DNA of 64,000 bases, taken from the NCBI RefSeq assembly GCF_050003625.1, contig NC_134398.1, forward strand, positions 86,863,983 through 86,927,982, read 5' to 3'. The first letter of the stretch is position 1; every line of letters begins with the position of its first letter. The notes below the pieces were generated by a model, which worked only from the letters and a program-made list of their open reading frames with translations, had not been told where the DNA came from and did not search any database. This stretch comes from Haematobia irritans. Its lineage: Eukaryota; Arthropoda; Insecta; Diptera; Muscidae. Below, in pieces: positions 1 to 10,900 of this stretch. Both the position numbers and the translations under genes were made by a program.

Positions 1-549
1 ACTTGTGAAATGTAAAGTATTTTCTAAATAATAAGTGCAATTTACTATAAGATTTTTTTGTATGAGAAAATATTTTTTTACGAAAAATGAACTTGAAGTG
101 GATAGCAATTTCTTACTGACAATTCCTATAGTTAATAATTGTTGGTAAAAAATTACCCAATGAAATATTTTTAGTTCACATGTAATTAAATTTATAGACA
201 TTTTCGTCAAAAATGGTAGATAACATTTCATGAAAATTTTGCTAATTTTAAGTTAAACGTTTCATCGTTCATAAACTGGTGTGCCTTTACGAATATTATT
301 CTTAGAGTAAATTGTCAGCAGATGCGATGAACTAATGCATAGTACAGAGATCTTTATCGGCATAGTGGAATGTGATTAATGTAAAGATGATGTTACTTGA
401 GTTTTGTTGTGTATACATGAGCGTGGGGTTGTTTTTATTTTTGGTCATTTAGTGGTTTGTGTGTGTGTTTTTGTTATTCGCGGATGGTTTATTTGGCTGG
501 ATGAGGTGTTGTTTTCAATAAAGGCACATGTGTTTTTGTTGTTGTAGGA

Positions 550-618
550 ATGTTTTGGCTTTGCTTGGTTTTGTTTGACATGCTTCAGTTGTATAGTTGG
601 CGTTGGCGTGGGTTGTAG
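550..618 (+). CDS. Short ORF conserved between the two J copies
   Basis: The ORF is 22 codons, MFWLCLVLFDM then LQLYSWRWRGL, ending in TAG. It follows a tttgttgttgtag acceptor-like sequence. The equivalent in copy 2 (minus strand, start at 63099) differs at only three of the 22 residues and reads through where copy 1 has the stop. The residues are hydrophobic, like a signal or membrane segment. Conservation could simply reflect the recent common origin of the copies; translation is not shown. Confidence 0.2.
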   Translation: MFWLCLVLFDMLQLYSWRWRGL

Positions 619-842
619 CATCTTTTAAGCAGGTGTGCAACAAGGAAATATAAAGGCATAGAATATTTTGTATTTTTGAGACATATATTGGTTTGTTTAC
701 TAAACCTTTTAAATGAAAGTTATTAATATTTTAAGGGTAGTTTAGAAAAAAGTTATTAAGAATATTTAGGAAAATATGTTGAAATTGAAAGTGTATTGAA
801 ATTTTTATTATTCAATGTAAAAAACTTAACATTCAATTCCAG

Positions 843-2235
843 ATGAATATGGAATTGAATTTTTGTTATATCTCAGCGTATAGTTTAGTCATAAATTGGT
901 AAGTATTTTTTTAATATGGCTTTCTTTAAAAAATAATATTTTTTATGTATATTATTATTTGTTAATTAATTTTTTTGGATACCAGTTTAATGTTTTTCTT
1001 TGTTGTAAAAGCAATATTTAAGTTCAGAGCAACTCCAGATGGATTCGAACAAATTTAAAAAATAGAGAATTGGTAAGTTTTCTTTTACAAATTGGCTTTC
1101 TTTCAACTAGAATATTTACATTTTTATCATCAAAATTACAGGTTTTTAAAACCTTATTTTAGTATTTCTGTAATCAATTTTTTTAAAACCAATGTAATAT
1201 TTTTAATGTAAAAACAAATATTTAATTTCAGAATAACCCCTTAAAAAGTTGGACAAAATTTTAGTACTGCTTTGCCTGTAATTTAATAGTGAATTGGTAA
1301 GGATTCTTTAACTTTCTTTTAAACCCTGGACAGTCATCCTTATTTTTTGTACATTAACGTCATCCTTCGTCATTTTGACTACGGCTGATTTCAAGACAGT
1401 ATAATTTTCATCGTGAGCGAAAAAGTGAACCAAACTTGAATTTATTTTCTTATTCAATTTGGTTTTAAGTAGTATAAAACAAAAATTCATAAAACGGTCG
1501 AATTAGTATAACTTAAATTTACCATTTCCCAATAGACTAAAATGCATTTTAAATCGAAAATGAAATTACGTGTCGTCATTTTGACGAATGATGACTGTCT
1601 AGGGCTATCAAGCATATTTGGTTTTTTATGCATATTATTATTTTTTTCATTAGATTTTTTCAAAACCTATTTAATGTAAAAAATAAATATTTAATTTCAG
1701 AGTAACCCAAATAAATTTGGACAACTTTTTGTATTTGCCCTCAGCGTACAATTTAATAGAGAATTGGTAAGTTTTATATTAAATCTTTGGCTTTCTTTCA
1801 ACTAGAATATTTATTTTATTATATCCTTCACATCGATAACAACACAGTTTTATGAGTTTATTTAGAATACTTCATTATTTCTCTAATTGTTTCAGGTACA
1901 AATTTTATGAGATACGTTTTCCAAAGAAAAGTTGAATTCCTTACACCATTTGATAAAATGCCCCAAATATGGTAAGTTACAAGCTAAAATGAAGAATTAA
2001 AAATTATATTTTATTACATGGTGTTAATTTTTAACAATTTTCATTATTGTTTCCATTTTTTCCAGCAAGATATGTGAAAAAATTACCTAAGATGAATACA
2101 AAAGGATAAGTCAAAATGTCCAAACAGCGGGTTCAAATGAACTACACTCTGTTCCACGTGGTCATAATTTTTATTCACAAAAAACATTGTATTAAGAACT
2201 TTCATCATAAGTTTTTGTAATAAAGTACTTTTGCT
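843..2235 (+). other. Row of exon-like units in element J (copy 1)
   Basis: Blocks at about 843-898, 1028-1072, 1232-1296, 1701-1766, 1896-1971 and 2066-2235 are each preceded by a pyrimidine-rich stretch ending in cag. All but the last are followed by gtaag-type donor sequence. The first four resemble one another (AGTAACCC at the start, AGCGTA in the middle of some, GAATTG at the end) and so do their introns, so the array grew by unit duplication. Block 1701-1766 is 66 nt and open in phase 0 (22 codons); block 1232-1296 is 65 nt with a frame break. The last block holds AATAAA at 2219-2224, a plausible poly(A) signal. This is a gene-like architecture of unknown product, possibly non-coding. 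Confidence 0.5.
1324..1604. mobile_element. Small inverted-repeat insert (CCCTGGACAGTCAT ends) in J copy 1
   Basis: The ends CCCTGGACAGTCATC and GATGACTGTCTAGGG are inverted repeats with one mismatch. A subterminal CGTCATTTTGAC motif also recurs on both sides. The segment is absent from the matching intron-like part of J copy 2. CCC/GGG ends recall piggyBac-type MITEs, but no TTAA duplication is clear (ttttaaa on the left, ctat on the right), so the class is uncertain. Confidence 0.45.
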
Positions 2236-2630
2236 TAAAGAAATTTTAATTTTAATTTATGAAAATTTTCATAATAGTAAAACGGTTTGTTGTTCCTTTA
2301 ATTATTTAATTTCTCTGTGCTGTGGAATGATTGATTTAAAAATAGTTTAGTCGTCGACATTTTAAAGAGACTGTTAACCAATTTTTATTATCGGGTTTCC
2401 CACAAAATAAGCAAGTAAACCAAAAAAATACTGACTTTTTAACTTGGTAGGGGTATATAAATCTTATGGTGTTGTAAAAATGAACTAAACTACAATGTTA
2501 TAGATGAACTAAAATTTAAGAAAATTATAAACTAGCCAAGTTGAAAAAAATCTTAAGGGCTAAATCATGGTCAATATTACTACAGTTTAGTTCATTTTGC
2601 AATGGAAAAGGGTTCACTGTTTTTTCAGTG

Positions 2631-3516
2631 CACCCAGAAAAAGTGACCCCTTCTTTAAGTTAAAATGAACTCATTGCGAAGAAAGTTTAACTTCGTATAG
2701 CGCCAAAGACATTTTTATTTTTTTGAACGATGTGATTTTGAGAAATTATGTAGAACACATTCCATATATTAGTTAACATTTTCCTATATTTATGTACCAC
2801 TATACAACAGAATTAAAAAATTTAACTGAATTGAATTCATATATGGAATTATTTTATTGAACGTTTTTCATTCATTTGGACAAATCTTACATATTTGTGG
2901 TAAACCTTTTACTTCAAAATTAGAACTGCTTATCTTCGTTTTTAAATACAATTTTATTTATTTTTATAGGCAATTTTTTCTTCAATAAAAGACATGTTTT
3001 ATTAATATATTAAATATATTTATTAAGAATCAACAACATCGAAATATTAGTTTATTATTTCACTATTTCCAATTTCCATGTAATGTTATCAACTGTAAAA
3101 CGTAATGTTTTTCTTCTTCTTGTACCTTTCACTTTTTATAAGTTGCTGCCTAACGATTTTGTCCTCCTTTTACAATTTCAATACCTACAAATATAAAAAA
3201 TCATAAACCAATTTTTCACAAAAGTTTAGCGTCCTGAATGTTACCAGATGAATGAAGGGGTTGTTATTCTGTTGGTGTTTTCTTTCTTTGTACACCATCA
3301 CGCACATTGATATTAACGTTTAATAATTTTCAAAAAACGAAAATTTTTCGCAGTAATTTAAAATATTTTATATATATTATTTGTTATTTAGTATATTATT
3401 TTACTATATTATTTTTTAACAATCTCTCAGTATACCATAACAACGCGATTCCAACTAAAAAGCAACCCACGCGCAAACATATCGATTACATCGATGACAT
3501 TTATCGATTACAGGTA
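2631..3516 (-). other. Non-repeat gap with a possible small spliced transcript
   Basis: The first ~200 bp resemble a degraded B/J terminus (cacccagaaaaagtgacc). The rest has features of a tiny minus-strand gene. ATCGAT occurs three times within about 35 bp (3477-3512), close to the fly DRE promoter motif. An ATG at about 3310 is followed by 21 open codons to a CTG/gtaaca donor near 3247, then a ~60 bp intron ending tatatttgtag. A short exon with early stop follows, and AATAAA motifs lie near 3000-3030. The splice donor is weak and no protein family is recognised. It could be a truncated host gene or chance. Confidence 0.25.
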
Positions 3517-4727
3517 CACTGTTAGAAAAATATGTTTTTCATATGTTCCGATATAAACAAAATGTGTTTCGGGCACGATTTTAAACCACAATATATTTAA
3601 GTGCGAACATGTAATGTTCCTAAACTAACACTAAATGTTTGGGACATCTATGTTAATATGTTAGAATATATTATGTTTGGGGCATGAATGTTTCATAAAA
3701 ATAATATGTGTGAATGTAAACATATATAAATTAACAAATTTCGAGTAAACATATATATGTTGTGATATTTTATTCAGAGAGCGACAAAAAGAGAGTATAG
3801 AGAAAGAAATAGAGATGGAAACCGGGAGGGTTGACGAAAGATATCAACATAACAAAGCGAGAGAATGAAAAAAGAACAATTTCTGTGAAACCGCTTGTAT
3901 GTTGTTTCGGAAAACTGTTTTATGATAAGGCTAAAAATTTTGATATGCTTAATCTAAATATTATTTAATTTGAATAAAGAGAATAGACATTCGGAACCAA
4001 GAGAATAGACATTTGAAAAACAAACTGCAATGTTTTCGCCTTGAGAGCAGCATTTTATGCATGTGTGAACATGTGTTTTGTTTATCATTTTGGCATTATG
4101 GGCACAATTTTTCGTTAAAATAAATCAGGGGTCTTCATAAAAATAACGAAAGGGCACTATACTCTTTTTAGAGTTGGGACAGTAAAATGAAATAAGGAGG
4201 AAATAGTGAAAAATTACACAGTAAAATGTAAAAATACAAACTTTAGTTCCTCTTTATTAAAAAGTAGTCCACGAGGAGTTGACGGACACCATCAAATATA
4301 AAAGCGGGCATTAAGTTCGAGTTTTACAGCTAAAACAATTTAAAAAGTTTATTTTCTTTAAAATGAATTATTAAAGAAAAATAAAAGGAATTTTAGAGAG
4401 ATGGTGTTAAATGCAAATAAAAAACTGTTCACTCCTAAATAAATTTATGTTTATATTATAAAATTATGTATGTATGTTTATACTCGACTCCACGTTCTTT
4501 TGTTAGTTTTTGAATTCCTTCCAAATTTTAAAGTTTTGTACAAAAACAGTTTTTTATTAAAACATTGTTATTTTTGCAATAAAAAATAATATTTTATCAA
4601 AAAATCACTCAATTTCGTTTATATCAAGCACTGTTGCTGACTATAAATCTTTAATAACCCACATTTCGAAGTTTCATTATAAAAATTTAATATAGTATAA
4701 ATATAAATGTGTAAATTAAAAAAAAAA

Positions 4728-4804
4728 GTGTTCGGTCGGAGCAGGGATTGAACCCACGACCCTTTGCATGCAAGGCAGACATGCTAACCACTGCTCCACG
4801 TGGC
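4728..4804 (-). repeat. tRNA-like SINE-head segment (minus) in E2
   Basis: On the minus strand this reads as a tRNA-like sequence with an A-box-like GTGGTTAGCATG and a B-box GGTTCAATCCC. It is almost the same as the head of the SINE at 12594. It is not a functional tRNA: no complete cloverleaf could be drawn by eye and it sits in a repeated element. Confidence 0.6.
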
Positions 4805-4921
4805 AAACAAATGTATGTTTCTGTTAAATAATGTTATGTTTGCATGGGCTCGTGGGTGCTGCAAACTATGCTATATAAATGTAACGTATAACGATAATTA
4901 TCTGCTGGTGACTATAACAAC

Positions 4922-4996
4922 TACGTAGCCCAGTGGATAGTGTGTTGGCTTACAAACTGTATGGTCCTCGGTTCGATTCTCCGTGCAGGCGAAAGG
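4922..4996 (+). repeat. Second tRNA-like segment (plus) in E2
   Basis: The sequence TAGCCCAGTGGATAGTG with B-box GGTTCGATTCTCC resembles a tRNA promoter region. It lies 118 bp from the oppositely pointing SINE head. The same two-segment arrangement recurs at 19870-20110, 44208-44462 and 57047-57325. Confidence 0.55.
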
Positions 4997-5430
4997 TAAA
5001 ATTTAAAAAATTTATAAAAGTGAATAATTTCTTCAACATTATTTGTATTACAGAAAAAGGTGCCAATAACTAAAAAATTTCGTGGAAGTGAAAATTTCGA
5101 GTATGTTAGGGAATGAGCACAATCGTGTTTGGGAAAAATTCTTCCAAGCATATAATATTTTTGTCTCAAAATGCTTCCAAACATATAATATGTTCACATA
5201 AAACAAACATATTAATGTTTCGGCAGTATGCAATAATATATGTGCTTCCTGCAAAATATGTTTGGAACATATGTTAAAGAAGCGATTTTTTTTGAGGGTG
5301 TAGACATAAGAAATATAGGAAAATTTCCTATATTCTAACAAATGTGTTTCCTTAAGTTTTGAAAGGATTGAATAATTCTTAGTACGAATGAACTAAAATA
5401 TTTTTTATGCCAATTGTTATTCGTATGTAT

Positions 5431-6399
5431 GATAAGCTTCTGTAACATATACTCCCAAACATATTTTGCTTCAAGCATATACATTTTTGGGTATTGCCCA
5501 AACATTTATATGTTTGATCTCTACCAATATATAATATGTTTGAAAGCATATTGGTCTAAACAATATATGTTTGGGTAGTCTAAGTTCCAAACATTTTGTA
5601 TTTTTGCATCCAAATTCAATAATGTTGTCTTCCAAAAAACAATATGTTATTATGTGAACATATAATATGTTTGGAAGCATTTTGCACCCAAAAATATTAT
5701 ATGCTTATATGCTTAAAATTCTCCCAAACAATATTGTGCTCAAAATTTTATTTATTTATTTATATATTTACAATCATAATGAATTATGAAAATAAACAGG
5801 TAATATAGGTGCTAACAACATAGGTTTTCAACCTGAATGCTCAAAATTTTGTTTCTGCCCAATTGTATATTCCCCGACATCTTTCTCACTTCCACGAGAT
5901 TTTTTAGTTTTTAGCACCTTTTTCTGCAATACAAACATTGTAGAAGAAATTATTCAATTTTTTGATTTTTTTTATTTTAATTTTACCTTTTGCCGGACGG
6001 GGATTCGAACAGCGGACCACACAGTTTGTAAGGATCAAAGAAGTAGCTGATCAATTGCCCAAGGAAAAATAAAATGTTAATTTTGTAATAACAAGCAACA
6101 ACCACCAACTTAATTCAATATCGCTCCCTGTTAAATAGCGCTCCAAGCTACTAAACACATATATGTTTATAGGCTATTTCTAAATTAATATATGTTTGCA
6201 TCCAAGCATATTATATTTACAAACATTTTATGTCCCAAACATAATATGTTCTAACATATTAACATATATGCCCCAAACATGTTATGCTAGTTTATGAACA
6301 TTATATGCTTGCACTCAAAAATATTGTGTTTAAAAATTTGTGTTCCAAACATATAATGTTTATAGCCAAACATATGAAAAACAGTCTTTTTCATCCGTG
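5431..6399 (+). mobile_element. E-long element, copy 1 (left end lost)
   Basis: Matches the complete copy at 44554-45581. The left terminus is degraded (starts at gcttctgtaacatat), and the right end tcatccgtg is followed by TA. It is rich in CATATTATGTTTGG-type words and carries an antisense tRNA-like fragment near 5985-6040 (gccggacggggattcgaac). No ORF of note. Confidence 0.7.
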
Positions 6400-6479
6400 T
6401 ATAATAAAGGAAGTCAGAATTATCATTTTATAAGAAATTTTACTAAATTTGAGGAAACTTGGTTTTAGTTCGGTTTTTG

Positions 6480-6760
6480 TTTATTTTTACGAATGCTTTG
6501 TTATCAGTGAATAAAATTTTCTAGTTCAGTAGTAAATTCTTATACCCAGCGAAGAAAACAGTATTAGTAAAATTTCATGCCTTATTCTAGTTAATGAACC
6601 ATTCCTAACTGCTTTCATTTTAGGATTTTTTTTACTGAAACAAGTAAATTTTATTATTTCAAACAAAAATTTAACTTAATGGATATAAAATGGCTAAATT
6701 AAATTGATGAACATTTTTCCCTTTAGTTTCGAAGACACTTTTTTCTGGGTGTGCATGCCG
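6480..6760. repeat. J/B-related terminal fragment
   Basis: The sequence ends gaagacacttttttctggg, close to the outer terminus of J (gagacacttttttctgtg). Upstream sequence resembles the ttcatttgtaaattt style of the J/B families. It is degraded and has no coding content. Confidence 0.35.
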
Positions 6761-7370
6761 TCTTGGTCCATCCACTTCATCCAAACGGTCAACCTTCCAA
6801 TCAGCTGTTGGAAGATCTGGATTGCATTGTTTCAGTCTATTTAAAATAGATTCAGGGTCAGGAGGGTTTGCAGGTATCTACACTGAAAAAAATATTGACC
6901 TAATATGGAAGAAATTTTAGGACTCGAAATTTACGAAATGCTAAGGACTAAATTCTTTAAAATAATGACATTTTAATTAAAAGAAAGTTTATAATCCTTG
7001 CTTCAAAAATTTTTTTCATTAAATTTAGGACACAAATCTTCAAATTTTGCGTCCTTCTGTTGAAGTTGTAGATCTTTGAAGTAAGGCAAATGTTCCTTAA
7101 AATAAATCTCTACTTCCGGATCACAGATTGGGGATTCAAACTACTTTTTTGGAAGCTATTTTTTTGCTGGGAAGGAATAATGCAATTAAATGACATCTGA
7201 TACATGAAAATTGGCCAGAAAAGACAAGCTTTCGATATATAAAGTTCTACTCTTGATATTGAGGCCACGAACATTCTGGTACAAAGCAGAAGTGGAAACT
7301 ATTAGTTTTTATCGGAGTCGTATAGGCTCCGATAATCCTCTGTCTAACTGTTGGAGTAAATTTCTTTATT
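6760..7370. other. Mixed repeat fragments, no gene
   Basis: Contains cactgaaaaaaatatt at about 6894, a terminus of the CACTG tribe. The segment ending in ttttttgctggg near 7172 resembles the right end of the element at 48911-49453 and the fragment at 39350-39485. No coding sequence recognised. Confidence 0.4.
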
Positions 7371-7372
7371 AT

Positions 7373-7560
7373 TTCCCATCATTCACAGTTACGGTACGAT
7401 TCACATCAGCTTTGAAGAAGTGCGGTCCAATGAATCCACCAGCCCATAACCGCACCAAACTGCGATGTAATGCATCTGGTTGATTTTCATTACAAAACCT
7501 AAAATTTTGCTCATTTACGTAGCCATTGTATACCCAAATGTGACCACGCGTTGAACTTTC
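7373..7560 (-). pseudogene. Mariner-like (DD41D-related) transposase relic
   Basis: The minus-strand translation includes HIWVYNGYVNEQNFRF and RLWAGGFIGPHFFKAD then VNRTVTVN. This matches the block between the first and second catalytic aspartates of the transposase at 50816-51530 (FWLNGYVTKQNCRIW, GGIIGLYFF). A stretch around the expected PEKCTVWC is deleted. No termini and no catalytic triad remain. It is a short dead fragment. Confidence 0.6.
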
Positions 7561-7689
7561 TTAATGTGAAAGCGCAATTCGCTTGTAAGACGAACAACAG
7601 TGACAGTGAAAAAACACGAAACTTGTGTCAGCTATATAAACCAGTGTTGTCAAAAAGACAATAGCTCTTTATGTTTGGAGGATTTGTGG

Positions 7690-8212
7690 CGCCATATAAC
7701 ATTTTCTAGCAGGCACACGGAGGAAAGTGTGTTTTTTGTATGTTTGGATACAAATATAAGATGTTTGGATGAAAATTCTTAACACAGTATGTGTGAGTAA
7801 AAAAACATTGTGTTTGAGAACCAGTATATTATTTTTGGAATCGATTTGTTAACATCTCACATGTTGTGTGAAAAATTTTTGTCCCCAACATCATATATTT
7901 GCAGTCCTTTTGGACAAGTCCACAAACATTTCTCCTATTACAGGTTCAACCCCTGGTCGGAGCGAAAAAGTTTTTACACATAATATGTTTTTGTGAATTA
8001 ATTTGTTAATACAAACAATGTTTGCACCAGAACCATATAATTCTTACAAGAAAAGTCCAAATACGATATGTTTGGAAAAGTTCAATATAATAATAGATTT
8101 TATACTTGCCGCTGAAAAATTTATTTCATTTTATGTTTTCATTAAAATTAAACTTAATATCCAATTTTTAACCTATTCACATTAAGAAATTCAATTCATT
8201 AATTTTTTCCTT
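7690..8212. repeat. Degraded E-type repeat with SINE-head scrap
   Basis: Recurrent atgtttgga and aacatatatg-type words are typical of the E families. A B-box-like piece (ggttcaacccctgg) at about 7943 is followed by tcggagcgaa, as in the SINE head. No gene. Confidence 0.35.
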
Positions 8213-8937
8213 CTATACCCTGGGTCACAGTGGGGAACAGGGTATTATAAGTTAGTGCATATGTCTGCAACACCCACAATGAGACGAGATAAGCACATGG
8301 TGTGTTTGGCAATAATGCTCAGGGCCGACCCTTGACTCGATTTAGCGATGTTCTTCTGTCTGTGCACACATTCACTGTTTTAGTTCAATCGGCTTCAAAA
8401 TTTGACACAAGTGTGTGTCTTTGGTCAGAATATCTTATCTTTCGCCCGATTTGCACTCATATGTTTTAACCACAGAGGCCAAAGTTTTACTGCGATCTAC
8501 TTGAAACTTTGAACAGGAAGTAGAACTAACCTTCTGGATATATGTAACAGGTTGGCTGATAAGTCCCCGGTCTAACAAAGAAAAACACATTTTTTTCGTT
8601 TTACACATTTCGTTTTTATTATTCAACATAGGTCGATTATAACGACCTTCCAATTTTTATACCCACCACCATAGAATGGTGACAGGGGTATAATAAGTTT
8701 GTCATTCCGTTTGTAACACATCGAAATATCGATTTCCGACTAAAAGTATATATATTCTTGATCAAGGAGAAATTCTAAGACGATATAACGATGTCCGTCT
8801 GTCCGTCTGTCTGTCTGGCTGTCTGTCTGTCTGTCTTTTGTAATCACGCTACAGTCTTCAATAATGAAGCAATCGTGCTGAAATTTTGCACAAACTCGTC
8901 TTTTGTCTGCAGACAGGTCAAGTTCGAAGATGGTCTA

Positions 8938-9930
8938 TATCGGTCCAGGTTTTGATATAGTCCCCATATAAACCGACCTCCCGATTTGGGGTCTTGGGCT
9001 TATAGAAATCGTAGTTTTTATCCAATTTGCCTGAAATTTTAAATCTAGAGGTATTTTATGACCATAAAGAGGTGTTACAAAAATGGTGAGTATCGGTCCA
9101 TGTTTTGGTATAGCCCCCATATAGACCGATCTCCCGATTTTATTTCTTGGGCTTATAGAAGCCGCAGTTTTTATTCAATTTGCCTAAAATTTGAAATCTA
9201 GAGGTATTGTAGGACCATAAATACGTGTGCCAAAAATTGTGAGTATCGGTCCATATTTTGGTATAGCCCCCATATTGACCGATCTCCCGATTTTACTTCT
9301 TGGGCTTATAGAAACCGCAGTTTTCATCCAATTTATCTGAAATTGGAAATCGAGAGGTACTTTAGAACCGTAAAGAGGTGTGCCAAAAATGGTGAGCATT
9401 GGTCCATGTTTTGGTATGGTCCCCATATAAACCGACCTCCCGATTTGGGGTCTTGGGCTTATAGAAACCGTAGTTTTTATCCAATTTGCCTGAAATTGAA
9501 AATCTAAAGGTACTTGAGGACCATCAAAAGGTGTGCCGAAAATGGTCCTTATCGTTCCATGTTTTGGTATAGCCCCCATATAGACCGATCTCCCGATTTT
9601 ACATCTTGGGTTTATAGAATCCGTAGTTTATATACAATTTGCCTGAAATTGGAAATTTATAGGTATTTTATGACCCTAAAGAGGTGTGCCACAAATGGTG
9701 AGTATCGGTCCATGTTTTGGTATAGCCTCCATATAGACCGATATCCCGATTTGGTGTCTTGGGCTTCTAGAATCCGAAGTTTTTATCCAATTTGCCTGAA
9801 ATTGGAAATCTAGAGGTATTTTCGGGCCATAAAGAGGTGTGCCGAAAACGGTGAGTATCGGTCAGTGGTTTAGTATAGCACCCATAAGAACGATTTCCCG
9901 ATTAAACTCCTTGGGTTTCTAGAAACCGTA
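8938..9930. repeat. Tandem array, exact 153-bp period (K type)
   Basis: Six full units begin at 8938, 9091, 9244, 9397, 9550 and 9703 and a seventh starts at 9856. Because 153 is a multiple of three and indels are absent, long frames stay open on both strands (for example a repeated GRSVYMGTIPKHGPM phrase on the minus strand). I treat these as by-products, not proven proteins. The units align with those of the D repeat at 21761-22380. Confidence 0.85.
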
Positions 9931-10450
9931 CACTCAAAAAAAAAAAGTGAACTCTCTATTTCACTAAAGCCATATTAACTTTATATTAGTTCATAGAATC
10001 ATTATGTTTGGAAAAAGTTTATTTTAGTCAAATAATTTTTTGCGTATGTTAGTTAAATGAACTAAAAAACGGGAAAAAGTTATACACACATAAAGCATAA
10101 AGATTTCCTAATTTCGTATTTCTTACAAATAAGTTCATTATTTCTTTAAATTTGTAAATTTTACCAAAAATGTGTCCATCGTGAACTTCGTATGTCACTA
10201 AAGACATTCTTGCAATTTTGAACTCAAAGATTTCTCTTAAAACTACAAAATTTTCTTTAACTACTGAAAAAATTTAGTTATGTCTAATAAATTTTCTTGA
10301 ATTTGTCGAAAAATATTTACTTATTTTTGCCATATCGGAGTGATGCCAGCGCTTGTAATACCGTTTAGTTAAAATTTTCTAAAAAAGTTCCAAATTTTCT
10401 AAAATTAATCGAAAGTTATCTTTCCTGGTGGGTTCACTGTTTTTTCAGTG
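9931..10450 (+). mobile_element. B element copy 1, 520 bp, TA-flanked
   Basis: Starts CACTCAAAAAAAAAAAAGTG-like after TA (9929-9930) and ends CTGTTTTTTCAGTG before TA (10451-10452). Joining the flanks (gaaaccgTAgtttttatcc) restores the normal sequence of the 153-bp unit, an internal empty-site proof. A copy is at 48043-48558 and a fragment at 17491-17890. Non-coding. The right terminus equals that of element J. Confidence 0.85.
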
Positions 10451-10900
10451 TAGTTTTTATCCGATTTGCCTGATATTGTAAATATTCTGGTATTTTAGGC
10501 TCACAATCCGTGTATCGGATTAAGTTTTTATCGGTCCATTTGGTAATGCCTCCGTATAGACCGGCATCACTTCTTGAAAATTGCTTGAAACTCAATGTAA
10601 AATTTCCAGATTTTACTTCTCGGGTGAAAATCTACAGATTTAAGATTTCAAATCAAGACGTTATTTTATAGTTTTCTTGCACACTTACGAGATATGTTAA
10701 TGATTCCTCTAAAACTCAAACAAAAATGGTTCTTATAAATCCAGAATCTGATATAGTCGTCATAGGTGAAATCTTTAAATTTATCTTCGGGATCTGTCCT
10801 CAAGCCCTCCTGCAATTTCAAAGGAAACCCTAATATTTGGTTCATGGTGGTGGGTAGTTAAGATTCGGCCCGGCCGAACTTACTGCTGTATATACTTGTT

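Larger units (their letters stand above)
1..2630 (+). mobile_element. Element J copy 1 (left arm of large inverted pair), cut by window edge
   Basis: This stretch is repeated in reverse complement at 61012-63946 with clear similarity over its whole length. Its inner end reads GTTCACTGTTTTTTCAGTG and is followed by CA. The outer end lies left of the window; by comparison with copy 2 about 230 bp are missing. Inside are GT-rich sequence (about 400-620), a short conserved ORF at 550-618, six exon-like blocks bounded by ..ttcag and gtaag signals (about 843-2235), and AATAAA at about 2219. It also holds a small inverted-repeat insert at 1324-1604 that copy 2 lacks. The TA/CA-flanked CACTG terminus places it with the other DNA-transposon-like families here. 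No transposase was recognised in it. Confidence 0.8.
3517..5300 (+). mobile_element. Element E2 copy 1, TA-flanked, 1.78 kb
   Basis: The ends are CACTGTTAGAAAAATATG after TA (3515-3516) and the complement of CACCCTCAAAAAAAATCG before TA (5301-5302). The reverse-complement copy is at 43901-46743, where it is split by another element. It contains two tRNA-like promoter segments pointing away from each other (4728-4804 minus, 4922-4996 plus). No transposase-like ORF is visible. It is non-autonomous, probably moved in trans. Confidence 0.75.
8657..10900 (-). mobile_element. K repeat copy 1 (minus), with 153-bp modules, inside mariner
   Basis: The right end is gccgaacttactgctgtatatacttg and the left end tatacccaccaccatag; both match K copy 2 at 29875-34445 in reverse. 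The core is a tandem array: the phrase (g)tatcggtcc starts at 8938, 9091, 9244, 9397 (as cattggtcc), 9550, 9703 and 9856, exactly 153 bp apart. A GTCT-rich stretch lies at 8790-8840. A B element is inserted at 9931-10450. The transposon class is unknown; no protein is recognised. Confidence 0.75.

Noticed and set aside
4922..4996. Functional tRNA genes at this and the other tRNA-like segments
   Set aside because: They recur inside multicopy elements, lack a recognisable paired acceptor stem by eye and are not followed by a clean T-run terminator in most copies.
9184..9813. 131- and 99-codon frames across the K array
   Set aside because: Both strands stay open because the unit is a multiple of three and rarely has stops; no start, domain or splice support. 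Kept only as a finding about period.
8938..9930. Regularly spaced repeats suggestive of a CRISPR array
   Set aside because: Units are contiguous 153-bp tandem copies with no unique spacers, in a eukaryotic repeat.
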